From NCBI RefSeq assembly GCF_000744375.1, contig NZ_JQLU01000002.1, forward strand, positions 1-64,000: a stretch of DNA of 64,000 nucleotides, written 5' to 3'. How positions within the stretch are numbered: the stretch's first letter is position 1; each line of letters starts with the position of its first letter. Both the position numbers and the translations under genes were made by a program. This DNA is from Carnobacterium gallinarum DSM 4847 (GTDB taxonomy: Bacteria > Bacillota > Bacilli > Lactobacillales > Carnobacteriaceae). Shown here in pieces: positions 45,032-53,932 of the stretch. The notes beneath the pieces are model-generated. The model made no database searches, was not told the DNA's origin, and saw only the letters and a list, made by a program, of their open reading frames with translations.

Positions 45032-45505
45032 ATGAAAACAGTAAAAGAGATAGAGGGGAAAAAATCAGTACAATTAATAAAAGAAGTGGTGAGAGTAAAA
45101 CAAACTGTTGTAGAAAGACCAGTTGAATACAATACAATGATTACTAGTACTACGATAGCTAAACAAATAGGAATTGACGAAATAGGAGACGAAGCTCAAG
45201 AAGTGTTACTTTTAGTTGCACTAAATACTAAAAATAAAATCAATGCTATTCACAAAGTGTTTAGTGGATCACTAGATAGCAGCATAGCGCACCCAAGAGA
45301 AATATTCAGAAGTGCTTTGTTGAATAATGCAGCAAGAATACTGATTTATCATAATCACCCTAGTGGAAATACTGATCCATCAATTGAAGATTATGAGCTT
45401 ACAGATAGATTTTTTGCAGCAGGAGAATTGCTAGGAATAGAAGTGTTAGATCATATTATAGTTGCTGGAAATGATGCAATATCTTTTAGAGAAAACACTT
45501 TATAA
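45032..45505 (+). CDS. RadC/JAB-domain protein
   Basis: 157 residues. The JAMM metal-binding motif is HNHPSGNTDPSIEDYELTDR (HxH...D), with the usual upstream Glu region and LLNNAARILIYHNHP. The N-terminal UPF0758 helical part is short or missing compared with chromosomal RadC (about 220 residues), as is common for plasmid and phage versions. GGGAGG precedes the ATG at 45032. Function is uncertain; plasmid RadC-like proteins are often linked to DNA metabolism or anti-defence loci. Confidence 0.85.
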   Translation: MKTVKEIEGKKSVQLIKEVVRVKQTVVERPVEYNTMITSTTIAKQIGIDEIGDEAQEVLLLVALNTKNKINAIHKVFSGSLDSSIAHPREIFRSALLNNAARILIYHNHPSGNTDPSIEDYELTDRFFAAGELLGIEVLDHIIVAGNDAISFRENTL

Positions 45506-45782
45506 AATAAAAAAACAAAAGAGTAGTAAGAACTATGGGTTGGGCGTTATAACTCACTGGAAAACTTATTCTGCAACTTGATAATTTTTTTAATGTTTAA
45601 TTTTTTAGTTTAGCTATATAATTAAGAATAAGTAGTAGAAGAAATAAAATTAATAGGTTCAGAACAAAAAAAGAAAAAATCCTATCCAGAAAAAATAAAA
45701 AATAAAAAAAACTAGTGACTTTAAATATTTTTTATGTAGGTCAATAAAATAAGTAACAACTTATAAGAAAGCAGGGATGAAA

Positions 45783-45992
45783 ATGACTCAGACAGACTTA
45801 GATTTAATTGCAGAGTCTTATCAAAAAGCTTTATTTTTACCTAAAAGAAGAAAAAATGAAACGTTAGTTTCGTTGATGAATCAGCTTGAACATAGGTATT
45901 CCACATTCATTATTAATCCTATTGGAGAAGATCTAGAACGAGAAGAAGTACGGTTATACAAGGAAATCAGTAATGCGCGTGACTTTTCATAA
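45783..45992 (+). CDS. Hypothetical protein, 69 residues
   Basis: I take the second ATG (45783), which is better placed after GCAGGG than the one at 45777. It is a charged helical protein (TDLDLIAESYQKALFLPKRR, LEREEVRLYKEISNARDF). A strong terminator follows. The family is unknown. The 45506-45782 stretch before it is AT-rich and shows nothing else. Confidence 0.5.
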   Translation: MTQTDLDLIAESYQKALFLPKRRKNETLVSLMNQLEHRYSTFIINPIGEDLEREEVRLYKEISNARDFS

Positions 45993-46011
45993 TTATATAA
46001 CTGGTGGTAAT

Positions 46012-46057
46012 CCAAGTAGCTCCGTCACAACATGAGCGACGGAGCTACTTGGTTTAA
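46012..46057 (+). terminator. Terminator
   Basis: CCAAGTAGCTCCGTC (46012-46026) is perfectly inverted at 46038-46052, followed by TTTAAT. Arms of 15 bp with high GC for this region. Confidence 0.7.
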
Positions 46058-46101
46058 TGGGTGATTATGTTAAGTAAATGTTAAAATAGGATTTAAAATA
46101 C

Positions 46102-46130
46102 TTGCTTTTTAGATAATGATAAGATAAAAT
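46102..46130 (+). promoter_or_regulatory. Promoter of the cupin gene with Fur-like box in its spacer
   Basis: TTGCTT (46102-46107) and TAAAAT (46125-46130) are 17 bases apart. The spacer contains GATAATGATAA, the left part of the classical Fur consensus GATAATGATAATCATTATC. Control by a Fur-family repressor would suit the iron/redox genes around it; the match is partial. Confidence 0.45.
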
Positions 46131-46185
46131 TAGATTGTAATAAATATTATTAAATAATTAGTGTAAAAACGGAGGGATTAGGATA

Positions 46186-46608
46186 ATGAGTATTGATTTT
46201 AAAGATCATGGCAAAAAACCTTATGTAGTCAATATTGAAGAGGCTACTGTGCAAAACGATAATTATCGGACAACAATATGGACAGGAGAAAAATTACAAG
46301 TAACGGTAATGACTATTCAACCGAACGATGATATTGGTTTAGAAGTGCATAAAGGAATCGATCAATTTATTCGTATCGAAGAAGGGCAAGGATTATGCCT
46401 TATGGGACCGTCCGAAGACAACTTGAATTTTGAACAATCCGTTTCTGAAGATGAGGCAGTTTTTGTTCCAGCAGATATGTGGCATAATATCAAAAACACT
46501 GGAGATACTCCCTTAAAGTTATATACCATTTATGCTGGACCTGATCATATTGAAGGAACCGTTCATCCAACCCATGAAGATGCAAAAAATGATCCAAACG
46601 AACATTAA
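46186..46608 (+). CDS. Cupin-domain protein
   Basis: 140 residues with a single cupin barrel: DIGLEVHKGIDQFIRIEEGQ is the first cupin motif (His, Gln, Glu ligands altered slightly from G(X)5HXH) and AVFVPADMWHNIKNTG the second (His). Family members bind a metal and are often stress-induced. AC-GGAGGG precedes the ATG. It has its own promoter with a Fur-like box and its own terminator. Its substrate is unknown. Confidence 0.85.
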   Translation: MSIDFKDHGKKPYVVNIEEATVQNDNYRTTIWTGEKLQVTVMTIQPNDDIGLEVHKGIDQFIRIEEGQGLCLMGPSEDNLNFEQSVSEDEAVFVPADMWHNIKNTGDTPLKLYTIYAGPDHIEGTVHPTHEDAKNDPNEH

Positions 46609-46638
46609 AAAAAATTACTGAAAAAATAATGATTTAAG

Positions 46639-46680
46639 CCCAAAAATTTGAGTTCTACTTTTATTTTTGGGTTCTTTTTT
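46639..46680 (+). terminator. Terminator of the cupin gene
   Basis: CCCAAAAAT (46639-46647) pairs with ATTTTTGGG (46663-46671), followed by TTCTTTTTT. Confidence 0.75.
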
Positions 46681-46728
46681 ATTTTTTTGAAATAAACCTA
46701 CATATGAACGATTTGAGGAGGTAAATAT

Positions 46729-47382
46729 ATGGAGGCACCATTATTAAAAACAACAAATTTAGAATTCGAGGTAGATGGTAAAACTATTTTAAAAGGTATC
46801 ACTCTAACTATTGAAAAAGGAGATTTTTTAACGATTACAGGTCCATCTGGTAGTGGTAAAAGTACATTATTAAAAATTATTGCCTCAATGTTATCGCCCA
46901 CCGAAGGCAAATTATGTTATCAAAATAAACCAGTTGAAGAATATGAACCGACTGATTACCGAAAAGAAGTATCCTACTGTTTTCAAACGGCGACTCTTTT
47001 TGGAGAAACAGTAAAAGATAATTTAACGTTTCCTTATGATATTAGAAATCAGCCTTTTAATGAAAAAAAGGCCTTATCTGCTTTAAAAAGCGTTGGTTTA
47101 GGAAAAGAGTACCTAACTAAATCAGTCCATGCATTATCTGGCGGTGAAAAGCAAAGAGTAGCGTTAATTCGTAATATATTGTTTATGCCTAAGGTTCTAT
47201 TGCTAGATGAAGTGACAAGCGCATTGGATGAAGAAAATCAGACTATTATTCGTTCCTTGATCCGTAATCTAAATCAAGAGCAAGGCATTACGATAGTATG
47301 GGTCACACATAATACAGTAGAGATTCAATCTTCAAATCGTATTGTCCACTTAGTTAATGGAGAAATGGAGGAACCTAAATGA
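46729..47382 (+). CDS. fetA: ABC transporter ATPase, FetA-like
   Basis: 217 residues. Walker A is GPSGSGKST, signature LSGGEKQR, Walker B VLLLDEVTSALD, and the H-loop VWVTHN. It is paired by a 4-base overlap (ATGA) with the FetB-like permease, which identifies the pair as the FetAB type. In E. coli FetAB exports iron and protects against oxidative stress. GAGGAGG precedes the ATG. Confidence 0.88.
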   Translation: MEAPLLKTTNLEFEVDGKTILKGITLTIEKGDFLTITGPSGSGKSTLLKIIASMLSPTEGKLCYQNKPVEEYEPTDYRKEVSYCFQTATLFGETVKDNLTFPYDIRNQPFNEKKALSALKSVGLGKEYLTKSVHALSGGEKQRVALIRNILFMPKVLLLDEVTSALDEENQTIIRSLIRNLNQEQGITIVWVTHNTVEIQSSNRIVHLVNGEMEEPK

Positions 47383-48137
47383 ACTTAGCTATTAATAATG
47401 CATCTTTATTATTTGCAACAGCTTTGGTTGGAATAGCACTTATTGTTGTTTATAAAGAAAAATTAGGATTAGGTAAAGATATTTTAATCGGTGTGGTTCG
47501 AGCAGTTATTCAATTAGTTGCAGTTGGTTTTTTGTTGGGCTACGTTTTTAATTTAAATAATATTATTGTGACATTAGCACTTGTTTTAGTCATTATTTTT
47601 AACGCCTCTTTTAATGCTGGTAAGAAAAGCAATGGCATATCAAATGCATTTAAAATATCGTTTATTGCTATATTAACAGCAACTAGTTTGACTTTAGTAG
47701 TGCTCCTTCTATCGGGAGCTGTTTTATTCATTCCTTCGCAGGTGATTCCAATATCAGGAATGATTGCTAGTAATTCAATGATTGCGATTGGAATTTGTTA
47801 TCGAAACTTAAATGCAAAATTTAAAGACCAACGTCAACAAGTATTAGAAAAGTTAGCTCTAGGAGCAAATTTAAAACAAGCCTCTATTACAATCGTACGT
47901 GACAGTATTCGCTCAGGTATGTTGCCTACCATAGAGTCTGCAAAAACAATAGGAATCGTTAGTTTACCCGGAATGATGTCAGGATTAATGTTTGCTGGTG
48001 TAGATCCAACACATGCAATAAAGTACCAGATTATGGTTACCTTTATGTTGCTTTCTACAACAAGTATTGCATCTGTTATGGCTAGTTACATGGCATACAA
48101 AGAATTTTATACCGAAAGCAAACAATTAAAGAATTAA
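47379..48137 (+). CDS. fetB: ABC transporter permease, FetB-like (UPF0014)
   Basis: 252 residues with about seven hydrophobic helices. GVVRAVIQLVAVGFLLGYVF, ISGMIASNSMIAIGICYRNL and GIVSLPGMMSGLMFAGVDPT are hallmarks of the UPF0014/FetB family. It forms the membrane part of the presumed iron exporter with FetA. It lies convergent to the P1B-4 ATPase gene, another likely Fe/Co exporter. Confidence 0.88.
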   Translation: MNLAINNASLLFATALVGIALIVVYKEKLGLGKDILIGVVRAVIQLVAVGFLLGYVFNLNNIIVTLALVLVIIFNASFNAGKKSNGISNAFKISFIAILTATSLTLVVLLLSGAVLFIPSQVIPISGMIASNSMIAIGICYRNLNAKFKDQRQQVLEKLALGANLKQASITIVRDSIRSGMLPTIESAKTIGIVSLPGMMSGLMFAGVDPTHAIKYQIMVTFMLLSTTSIASVMASYMAYKEFYTESKQLKN

Positions 48138-48194
48138 AAGCTCCTTTTTTCTAGAGAAGTTTGTTATTGAGAAGTTTATTTTTTTATAAAAAAT

Positions 48195-48250
48195 AGAGTA
48201 AGAAAAGGAGGAAATTAAGATTGATTCCTAGATCCCCGTTTTCTCACTCT
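48195..48250. terminator. Possible bidirectional terminator between fetB and the metal ATPase gene
   Basis: AGAGTAAGAAAA (48195-48206) pairs with TTTTCTCACTCT (48239-48250), 11 of 12 positions, with a long loop. It lies between two convergent genes. Confidence 0.4.
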
Positions 48251-48290
48251 GTTTTAGTATCAACTTGTCTTTTATTTAATTACATTGAGG

Positions 48291-50129
48291 CTACACTTTT
48301 TTCTCCTTTTGCAATAAACGTAGCCCGTTCAAGATAACCAAAATTGTTGAACCCTCATGGAAAAGGACCGCCAATGGGAGCCCAAGAACGCCGAACATAT
48401 TTAAAGTGGTCAATGTGACAATGACAACGAGAGAGAAAATGACATTTTGAATAATAATACCATTTAACTTTTTACTTAGCTTATAGCTATAAAACAATTT
48501 AGATAAATCATTCTTCACTATAACGACATCAGAAGATTCCATCGCTACTGAGGAGCCACTCCCCATCGCAATCCCGATGTCTGCATTTGCTAGAGCGGGC
48601 GCATCGTTAATCCCATCACCAATCATCCCAACGACTTCTTCTTTTCCTTGGCTATTCATTACAAATTCTATTTTATCTTCCGGTAACATCGAAGCAATAT
48701 AGTCATCTACTTTTACAAGCTTGGCAACTTGGGCAGCCACCTTCTCGTTATCTCCCGTTAAAAGACAAACTTTAATCCCCTCTTTTTGGAAATCTGCAAC
48801 CGTACTCGCTGATTGCGGGCGAATTTGATCCCGGAATGAGAAGTAACCTACCACTTCATTGCCATCTGCTACCAATATGCTCGTATCCCCTTTTTCCAAT
48901 ACTTTTTGGAACTGGTTAAATTTATCATAGTGCTTAAAAGCACCCGGTTTCCCTACTAAGATATCCCCTTTTTTAATCCCTGATCCAGCAATTTCTTCAA
49001 TCGATTCCGATTGCTCAACTTCTGTTAGGTCGATATCCTTAAAGGCAGAAACGATTGCTCTTCCGATCGGATGACTGGATTGCTGCTCCATATAAATGAC
49101 TTCTTTTAAAACATCTTCATCCACAGCATAATCTACTACTTGGAAGTCACCGTAAGTCAATGTTCCAGTCTTATCTGTATATAAAATATCCATCGTACTC
49201 AACGCTTCCATGGCAGCTCCACCTTTAAAAAGCACACCATTTTTGGCTCCATTACTAATCGCACTTAACGTAGCTGGTGTAACGGAGGCACATAATGCAC
49301 ATGGGCTGGCCACTGTTAAAAGCACCATTCCTCGATAAAAGGCCTCTTCCAATGACAGTCCCAAGAACTGATAGAGAACAAAGATGAAAATGGGTACGAT
49401 GATGAGAACACCGATCACATATTTGCTTTCGATACGATCAATAAACTTGGCGATTCGAGAAGGTCTGTTTTGCGCTTCTTCAACCATCCGGATGATATTT
49501 GAAAACATGGTTTCATCCATTTTTTTGTTTACTTCTACATGAAAAACATTTCCTTCGTTAATTGTTCCGGCAAAAACTTCATCCTTTAACTCTTTTTCTA
49601 CAGGAATCGATTCGCCTGTTAAAGCTGCTTCATTCACGATTGCTTTTCGGTCGATGAAACCATCAATGGGAATTTGCGCACCCTTTGATACCACGACAAT
49701 GTCTCCAATTGCTAACTCCTCCGTAGGGGTAACCACTACATCCCCGTTTTCTTTTAGAACCTGAGCGGTATCCGGTACTTGCGCCATTAACTCTGAAATG
49801 GCGCTGGTAGATTTATCCGTTGAATAGTCCTCCAACGCTTCCGCTGCAGCAAATATCAGTAGTAGGGCCGCTCCTTCTGACTCAAAATTAATGATTACTG
49901 CACCAACAGCAGCCAGTACCATGAGTAAATCCACGTTTGGTGAGCGATCTCTGACAGTATTAACAACAGCGTCCTTTGCCGCGTAGAAGCCTAAAAAGAA
50001 AATCGCAATATAAAAGGATGTGGAACTGTACGCACCATTTAGTCGGATAAATACAAACCCTAAAATCGTAAACAGAACACCGATAACTAAAAACTGACCT
50101 TGCCTACTTTTTGTTAGATAATGAACCAT
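48291..50129 (-). CDS. P1B-4-type heavy-metal exporting ATPase (Co/Fe/Zn)
   Basis: 612 residues, without an N-terminal metal-binding domain. The membrane metal motif is SPCALCAS (an SPC, not CPC, motif), the phosphorylation site DKTGTLT, the hinge GDGINDAP, and the last membrane helix has HEGSTILVILNG. SPC plus HEG(S/G)(T/S) defines the P1B-4 group, which includes cobalt exporters and the Fe(II) exporters PfeT and FrvA. GAAGAGGG precedes the ATG. A NiCo-type riboswitch leader lies upstream, supporting transition-metal detoxification. The TGE loop is LTGES. Confidence 0.93.
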   Translation of the reverse strand: MVHYLTKSRQGQFLVIGVLFTILGFVFIRLNGAYSSTSFYIAIFFLGFYAAKDAVVNTVRDRSPNVDLLMVLAAVGAVIINFESEGAALLLIFAAAEALEDYSTDKSTSAISELMAQVPDTAQVLKENGDVVVTPTEELAIGDIVVVSKGAQIPIDGFIDRKAIVNEAALTGESIPVEKELKDEVFAGTINEGNVFHVEVNKKMDETMFSNIIRMVEEAQNRPSRIAKFIDRIESKYVIGVLIIVPIFIFVLYQFLGLSLEEAFYRGMVLLTVASPCALCASVTPATLSAISNGAKNGVLFKGGAAMEALSTMDILYTDKTGTLTYGDFQVVDYAVDEDVLKEVIYMEQQSSHPIGRAIVSAFKDIDLTEVEQSESIEEIAGSGIKKGDILVGKPGAFKHYDKFNQFQKVLEKGDTSILVADGNEVVGYFSFRDQIRPQSASTVADFQKEGIKVCLLTGDNEKVAAQVAKLVKVDDYIASMLPEDKIEFVMNSQGKEEVVGMIGDGINDAPALANADIGIAMGSGSSVAMESSDVVIVKNDLSKLFYSYKLSKKLNGIIIQNVIFSLVVIVTLTTLNMFGVLGLPLAVLFHEGSTILVILNGLRLLQKEKKV

Positions 50130-50230
50130 TTCTAAAACCCTCTTCCTATTTTATAATTTTTACTTACTAGCATGTTTTCAATAAAACAGCACGTCTAATA
50201 CTCTCACTCTCCTTTTTTCACAAATAAACA

Positions 50231-50365
50231 TAAAAAAGGGCACACCTATAGAACAGAATTAACTGTCCCACAGGTATGCCCTTATTATTTACATACTCTG
50301 CTGCCACAAAAATTGCAGCCCGGCTGCATGGACCTTTTACATGTCCACCGCCTGTTCAGATTTAA
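50231..50365 (-). promoter_or_regulatory. NiCo (czcD) riboswitch-like leader with terminator
   Basis: On the minus strand the leader contains ACAGGCGGTGGACATG, then GTCCATGCAGCCGGGCTGC and GCAGCAGAG (50365-50290), which agree with the conserved junction of the NiCo/czcD riboswitch as I remember it: GGACAUG/GUCC and CAGCCGGGCUG hairpins with purine-rich connectors. It is followed by a terminator (50284-50231: AAGGGCATACCTGTGG paired with CTATAGGTGTGCCCTT, then T6). The metal-bound form would prevent termination and switch on the ATPase gene about 100 bases downstream. Confidence 0.75.
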
Positions 50366-50524
50366 ATAGCTCTCATTCTAAAACATAAGCAAGAAGAGCA
50401 AGTTAAATTAGATTTATACATACAAATAATATCATTTGTAGAATAGTATGTCAACAAAAAAATATAAGAGGAGTATTTAAAATTGAATTTTTATAGAATT
50501 AGTAAAAATATACCTAAAAGAATA

Positions 50525-51077
50525 TTAAAAACCTAATCTGAAATTAAATAAGGTCTCGCTGATTTCATCTTCATTGATTCCAATATAACGTTTCGTAATC
50601 TTCTCGTTGCTATGGCCAACTATTTCCATCAGAGTGGCCACGTCTTTTGTTTTCTTATAATAGTGGTAACCAAACGTCTTACGCAGCGTGTGCGTGCCAA
50701 TATCGTCTCTTCCTAAGAGCTTAGCGACCTTTTGAAACATTTGGTAGACCGTATTGACTTCTACATGACCACCTTTGGTGCTCGGAAACAAATAATTCTC
50801 TGGTTCTGAGTCTTTTGTATAGTCTTGGATCAAGTCCTGCAGACTACTCAAATACAAAATACGGGTTTTGCCTGTTTTTTTCTCGACGATTCGGGGATTT
50901 TTGGAGGAAATCAGATCTTGTTTCTTCAATTTTACGATATCCGACATGCGTAAACCGCTATTAATTGCCAATCAAAAACAGAAAAACATCCCGATCCGCG
51001 TTTTTATTGCGCCTTAAACAGAATAAAAAGTCGTTTATTTCTTGTTGAGTCCGTAATGGTTGGACGTTGTAACTCAT
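50525..51077 (-). pseudogene. Tyrosine recombinase, frameshifted
   Basis: A relative of the recombinase at 4420-5013. The first frame starts at ATG 51077 (MSYNVQPLRTQQEINDFLFC) and, near 50970, an extra A turns the expected IGINSGLRMSD into IGN-stop. The rest continues in the next frame with Arg (SGLRMSD), HTLRKTF, GHSNE and KRYIG, so all catalytic residues remain readable. A single-base deletion would restore about 184 codons. Confidence 0.85.
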
Positions 51078-51225
51078 TTAAAAGCCCTCTCCTCTCACAA
51101 AAGTGATACATGATTTTGTTTAGTATACCACACAATCATGTGTTGGACACCGGTATAAAAAAAGAACCCTATAGGTATAGGATTCTCGATACACGATTTT
51201 ATACAATTTCATGTATTAAGATGAT

Positions 51226-51687
51226 TTAGAAAACCGACAGTACGCCATACATTAAGAAAAACTCAATAAGAGCTCCTACTATCGCCAAGCTAGATTTTTC
51301 TAAGTTCATTCTCTTCCTGTTTTGTGTTTTCGGATCATTTCTTACTTCTCTATTGTCCATATAATCTAAGATTTTTTTATAGGTTTTTAGATTTTCTTTA
51401 TCTTGGATCTTTTGAAGTTTAATAGCAGCATTGACCATGATTACTATAAAAGTAACTGGCAAAATCAAAGAAAAATCGCCCCAGTATTTAAATAAGGATG
51501 CAGTAATGAGGGTTAAAACAAATGATCCTATAATAACCAACATTAATTGATTCATCTTAGCAATAGTTACTTCTCTTTTCATCTTATCGTCATCTCCTTT
51601 AATCAATTCGTCTAAGGAGATATTAAAATAATTGCTTAAAAGTAACAGACTTTGTAGATTTGGATAACTTTTAGGTGTATACTTAAT
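51226..51687 (-). pseudogene. XRE regulator-membrane fusion lacking its HTH
   Basis: The frame opens at 51687 with the end of an XRE-type HTH regulator (KSYPNLQSLLLLSNYFNISL, DELIKGDDDK) and continues into a three-helix membrane domain (LMLVIIGSFVLTLITASLFK, LILPVTFIVIMVNAAI, AIVGALIEFFLMYGVLSVF). The DNA-binding start is missing and a stop lies just upstream, so it is a truncated copy. A shorter product from 51582 (MKREVTIAKM) may still be made. Confidence 0.6.
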
Positions 51688-51696
51688 TTAGATAAA

Positions 51697-51713
51697 GTAA
51701 CTTTAAAAGTCAC
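51697..51713 (+). promoter_or_regulatory. Palindromic operator of the Rrf2 regulator gene
   Basis: GTAACTTTAAAAGTCAC is a near-perfect palindrome 23 bases before the start codon of the Rrf2-family gene, the usual place for autorepression. Confidence 0.55.
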
Positions 51714-51735
51714 TTTTTAAAGAAGGTGAATAATT

Positions 51736-52170
51736 TTGAGTGAATTTACGATTGCAGTACATGGGTTGGTCTATTTAGGTCATAACAATTCAATTTTTAC
51801 CAGTGAAGCATTAGCTGAGAACATTTGTACGAATCCAGTTCGTGTTCGCAGAGTTCTGGCAAAATGCCGAAAAAAAGGATTAGTTCAAACAAAAAAAGGT
51901 GTGCATGGCGGATACTTTCTAACCGATAATTTAGAAGCTATCACTTTAAAAAATGTTTATGAGGCGATAAAGATCCCAATTATCCAAAATACTTGGCATT
52001 CAGGTTATATCAATGAACAATGTATGATTTCGTCTGGTATGTCAGAAGCTATGGATGATCTTTATGATGAGCTGAATAAAGATGCAGTAGCAAAACTAGC
52101 AACTATTACATTAAAAGATATGGAAGTAAAATTATATGCAATACAAAATGAGAGGGGCACTAAAATATGA
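51736..52170 (+). CDS. Rrf2-family redox regulator, HypR-like
   Basis: 144 residues with TTG start after GAAGGTG. The winged HTH is FTSEALAENICTNPVRVRRV and GLVQTKKGVHGGYFL. It lacks the three-Cys iron-sulfur cluster of IscR/NsrR but has Cys31, Cys44 and Cys96. Cys31 and Cys96 lie close to the redox pair Cys33/Cys99 described for HypR of Staphylococcus aureus. It overlaps the downstream flavin disulfide reductase by 4 bases, the same arrangement as hypR-merA. Likely a disulfide-switched repressor of its own operon under hypochlorite or similar stress. Confidence 0.85.
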   Translation: MSEFTIAVHGLVYLGHNNSIFTSEALAENICTNPVRVRRVLAKCRKKGLVQTKKGVHGGYFLTDNLEAITLKNVYEAIKIPIIQNTWHSGYINEQCMISSGMSEAMDDLYDELNKDAVAKLATITLKDMEVKLYAIQNERGTKI

Positions 52171-53558
52171 ATGAGTACACTACAGACGTAGCCATTATTG
52201 GATTTGGTAAAGCAGGAAAAACATTAGCAGGTGCTTTAGCTAAAAAAGGAAAAACCGTCACTGTGATTGAAAAATCAGCTAAAATGTATGGTGGAACTTG
52301 TATTAATGTGGGATGCTTACCGACTAAATCGTTGACACATAGTGCAAAAATTATTGATCAATTATCAGAATTTGGCATTGAGCGAAATCCTGAGATTAAC
52401 AACCAGTTTTTCAAACAAGCCATGGACTATAAAACTGAATTAGTAACCAAATTAAATAAAAAAAACTACCATAAAATTGCTGATTTAGATAACGTAACAG
52501 TCTTAGACGGTTTTGCTCACTTCAAAGATGACCATACTTTGTTAGTGGATACAGATACAGAAACGCTACAAGTTACGGCTGCTAATATCATTATTGGAAC
52601 TGGATCTACGGCTGTTATTCCAGATTTTGAAAACAAGCAAAACAGTCCACACATCCACACAAGTGAAGAAATTTTAGAGCTAACAAATCTGCCAAAAAAA
52701 CTAGGTATTATCGGAGCTGGTCCAATTGGATTAGAATTCGCTTCTTATTTTGCTGAATTTGGTTCTGAAGTAACCGTTTATGAATTCAATGACTCATTAT
52801 TGTCACGTGAAGATAAGGATGACGCAGCAGCTATTTTGGAAAGATTAGAAGAATTAGGGGTAACTATTGAATTTAACGCTCAAGCTAAACGTGTTCAAGA
52901 TACGGATAATGGTGTACGTTTAACATTTGAACAAAACGGCGAAGAAAAATCTGCTGAATTAAATGAAATTTTAGTTGCTACTGGCCGTATTCCTAACACA
53001 AATAAATTAGATATTGAAAAGGCTGGCGTGGCGCTCGGCGCTCGTGGAGAAATCAAGGTAAACAAGCACTTGCAATCTTCTGTTGAACACATTTGGGCAG
53101 TGGGCGACGTTAAAGGTGGACCACAATTCACTTATATTTCTTTGGATGACTACCGTATTGTTTTGCCTCAATTGCTAGGAGAAGAATCCAACTATAATTT
53201 AGAAACGCGTCGTGTTTATCCTACAGCAACATTTGTGGATCCAACATTTGCACGGGTAGGCTTTAATGAAAAAGAAGCAACTGAAGCTGGTAAAAATTAT
53301 AAAGTTGCTAAGATGCCCGTTGCTGCTGTTCCTAAAGCTCAAGTATTGCGTGAAACAAGCGGCTTTTTGAAAATATTAGTTGATCCAGAGACTGACCTTA
53401 TATTAGGCGCAAGCTTCTTCAGCTACGAAGCTCACGAAATGATCAACTTAATTGCATTAGCAATTAATGAAAATATTTCATATAAGAGTTTACGAGACGG
53501 TATTTATACTCACCCTACAATGAGTGAATCCATGAATGATTTACTTGAAATGATTTAA
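52167..53558 (+). CDS. Flavin disulfide reductase, MerA/RclA/Har-like
   Basis: 463-residue class I pyridine nucleotide-disulfide oxidoreductase. FAD site GFGKAGKTLAG, redox disulfide GGTCINVGCLPTK, NAD(P) site GAGPIGLEFASYF, second FAD site WAVGDVKGGPQFTYIS, C-terminal dimer part THPTMSESMNDL. It lacks the extra C-terminal Cys pair of true mercuric reductases. Closest functional analogues are hypothiocyanite reductase Har, RclA and staphylococcal MerA, all protecting against host oxidants. It is co-transcribed with the HypR-like gene. Confidence 0.9.
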   Translation: MNEYTTDVAIIGFGKAGKTLAGALAKKGKTVTVIEKSAKMYGGTCINVGCLPTKSLTHSAKIIDQLSEFGIERNPEINNQFFKQAMDYKTELVTKLNKKNYHKIADLDNVTVLDGFAHFKDDHTLLVDTDTETLQVTAANIIIGTGSTAVIPDFENKQNSPHIHTSEEILELTNLPKKLGIIGAGPIGLEFASYFAEFGSEVTVYEFNDSLLSREDKDDAAAILERLEELGVTIEFNAQAKRVQDTDNGVRLTFEQNGEEKSAELNEILVATGRIPNTNKLDIEKAGVALGARGEIKVNKHLQSSVEHIWAVGDVKGGPQFTYISLDDYRIVLPQLLGEESNYNLETRRVYPTATFVDPTFARVGFNEKEATEAGKNYKVAKMPVAAVPKAQVLRETSGFLKILVDPETDLILGASFFSYEAHEMINLIALAINENISYKSLRDGIYTHPTMSESMNDLLEMI

Positions 53559-53701
53559 CTTAAATTTAACCACAAAAGAGGCTGGGACAAAATAAAATGG
53601 ACCTTATAGAGATCTATTTTTCAGAGTCCACTCTATAGGAGTCATTTTACACTATTCACCTCCTATTCATTATTACTTATAACAGATAAGAGGTGAATAT
53701 C

Positions 53702-53856
53702 ATGCCCTCACTAGACGTTTATGTACCAATTAATAACTCTATTTTAGTACTTGTTGAAGAAATAAAAGAGTGTCTATAAAATCGTATAAACTAATTTATA
53801 TAAGAGATTCCGGAAAACATCGTGTGCGATATAAAAATAAATTCTATCAAATATAG
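53702..53856 (+). pseudogene. Small gene, apparently frameshifted
   Basis: AAGAGGTG and ATG open MPSLDVYVPINNSILVLVEE followed by IKECL and a stop. A second frame continues at once with SYKLIYIRDSGKHRVRYKNK to a TAG at 53856, suggesting an original protein of about 50 residues. The rest of the 53559-53932 gap holds an inverted repeat (about 53596-53652) and the common GAGGCTGGGACA sequence after the reductase gene. Confidence 0.35.
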
Positions 53857-53932
53857 AACTTACCCAAATCTTTAAGCCCATCATAGCGTAAGTTTCATAT
53901 CTAAAAAGAGAAGATTGGATTTATTGAGTAAA

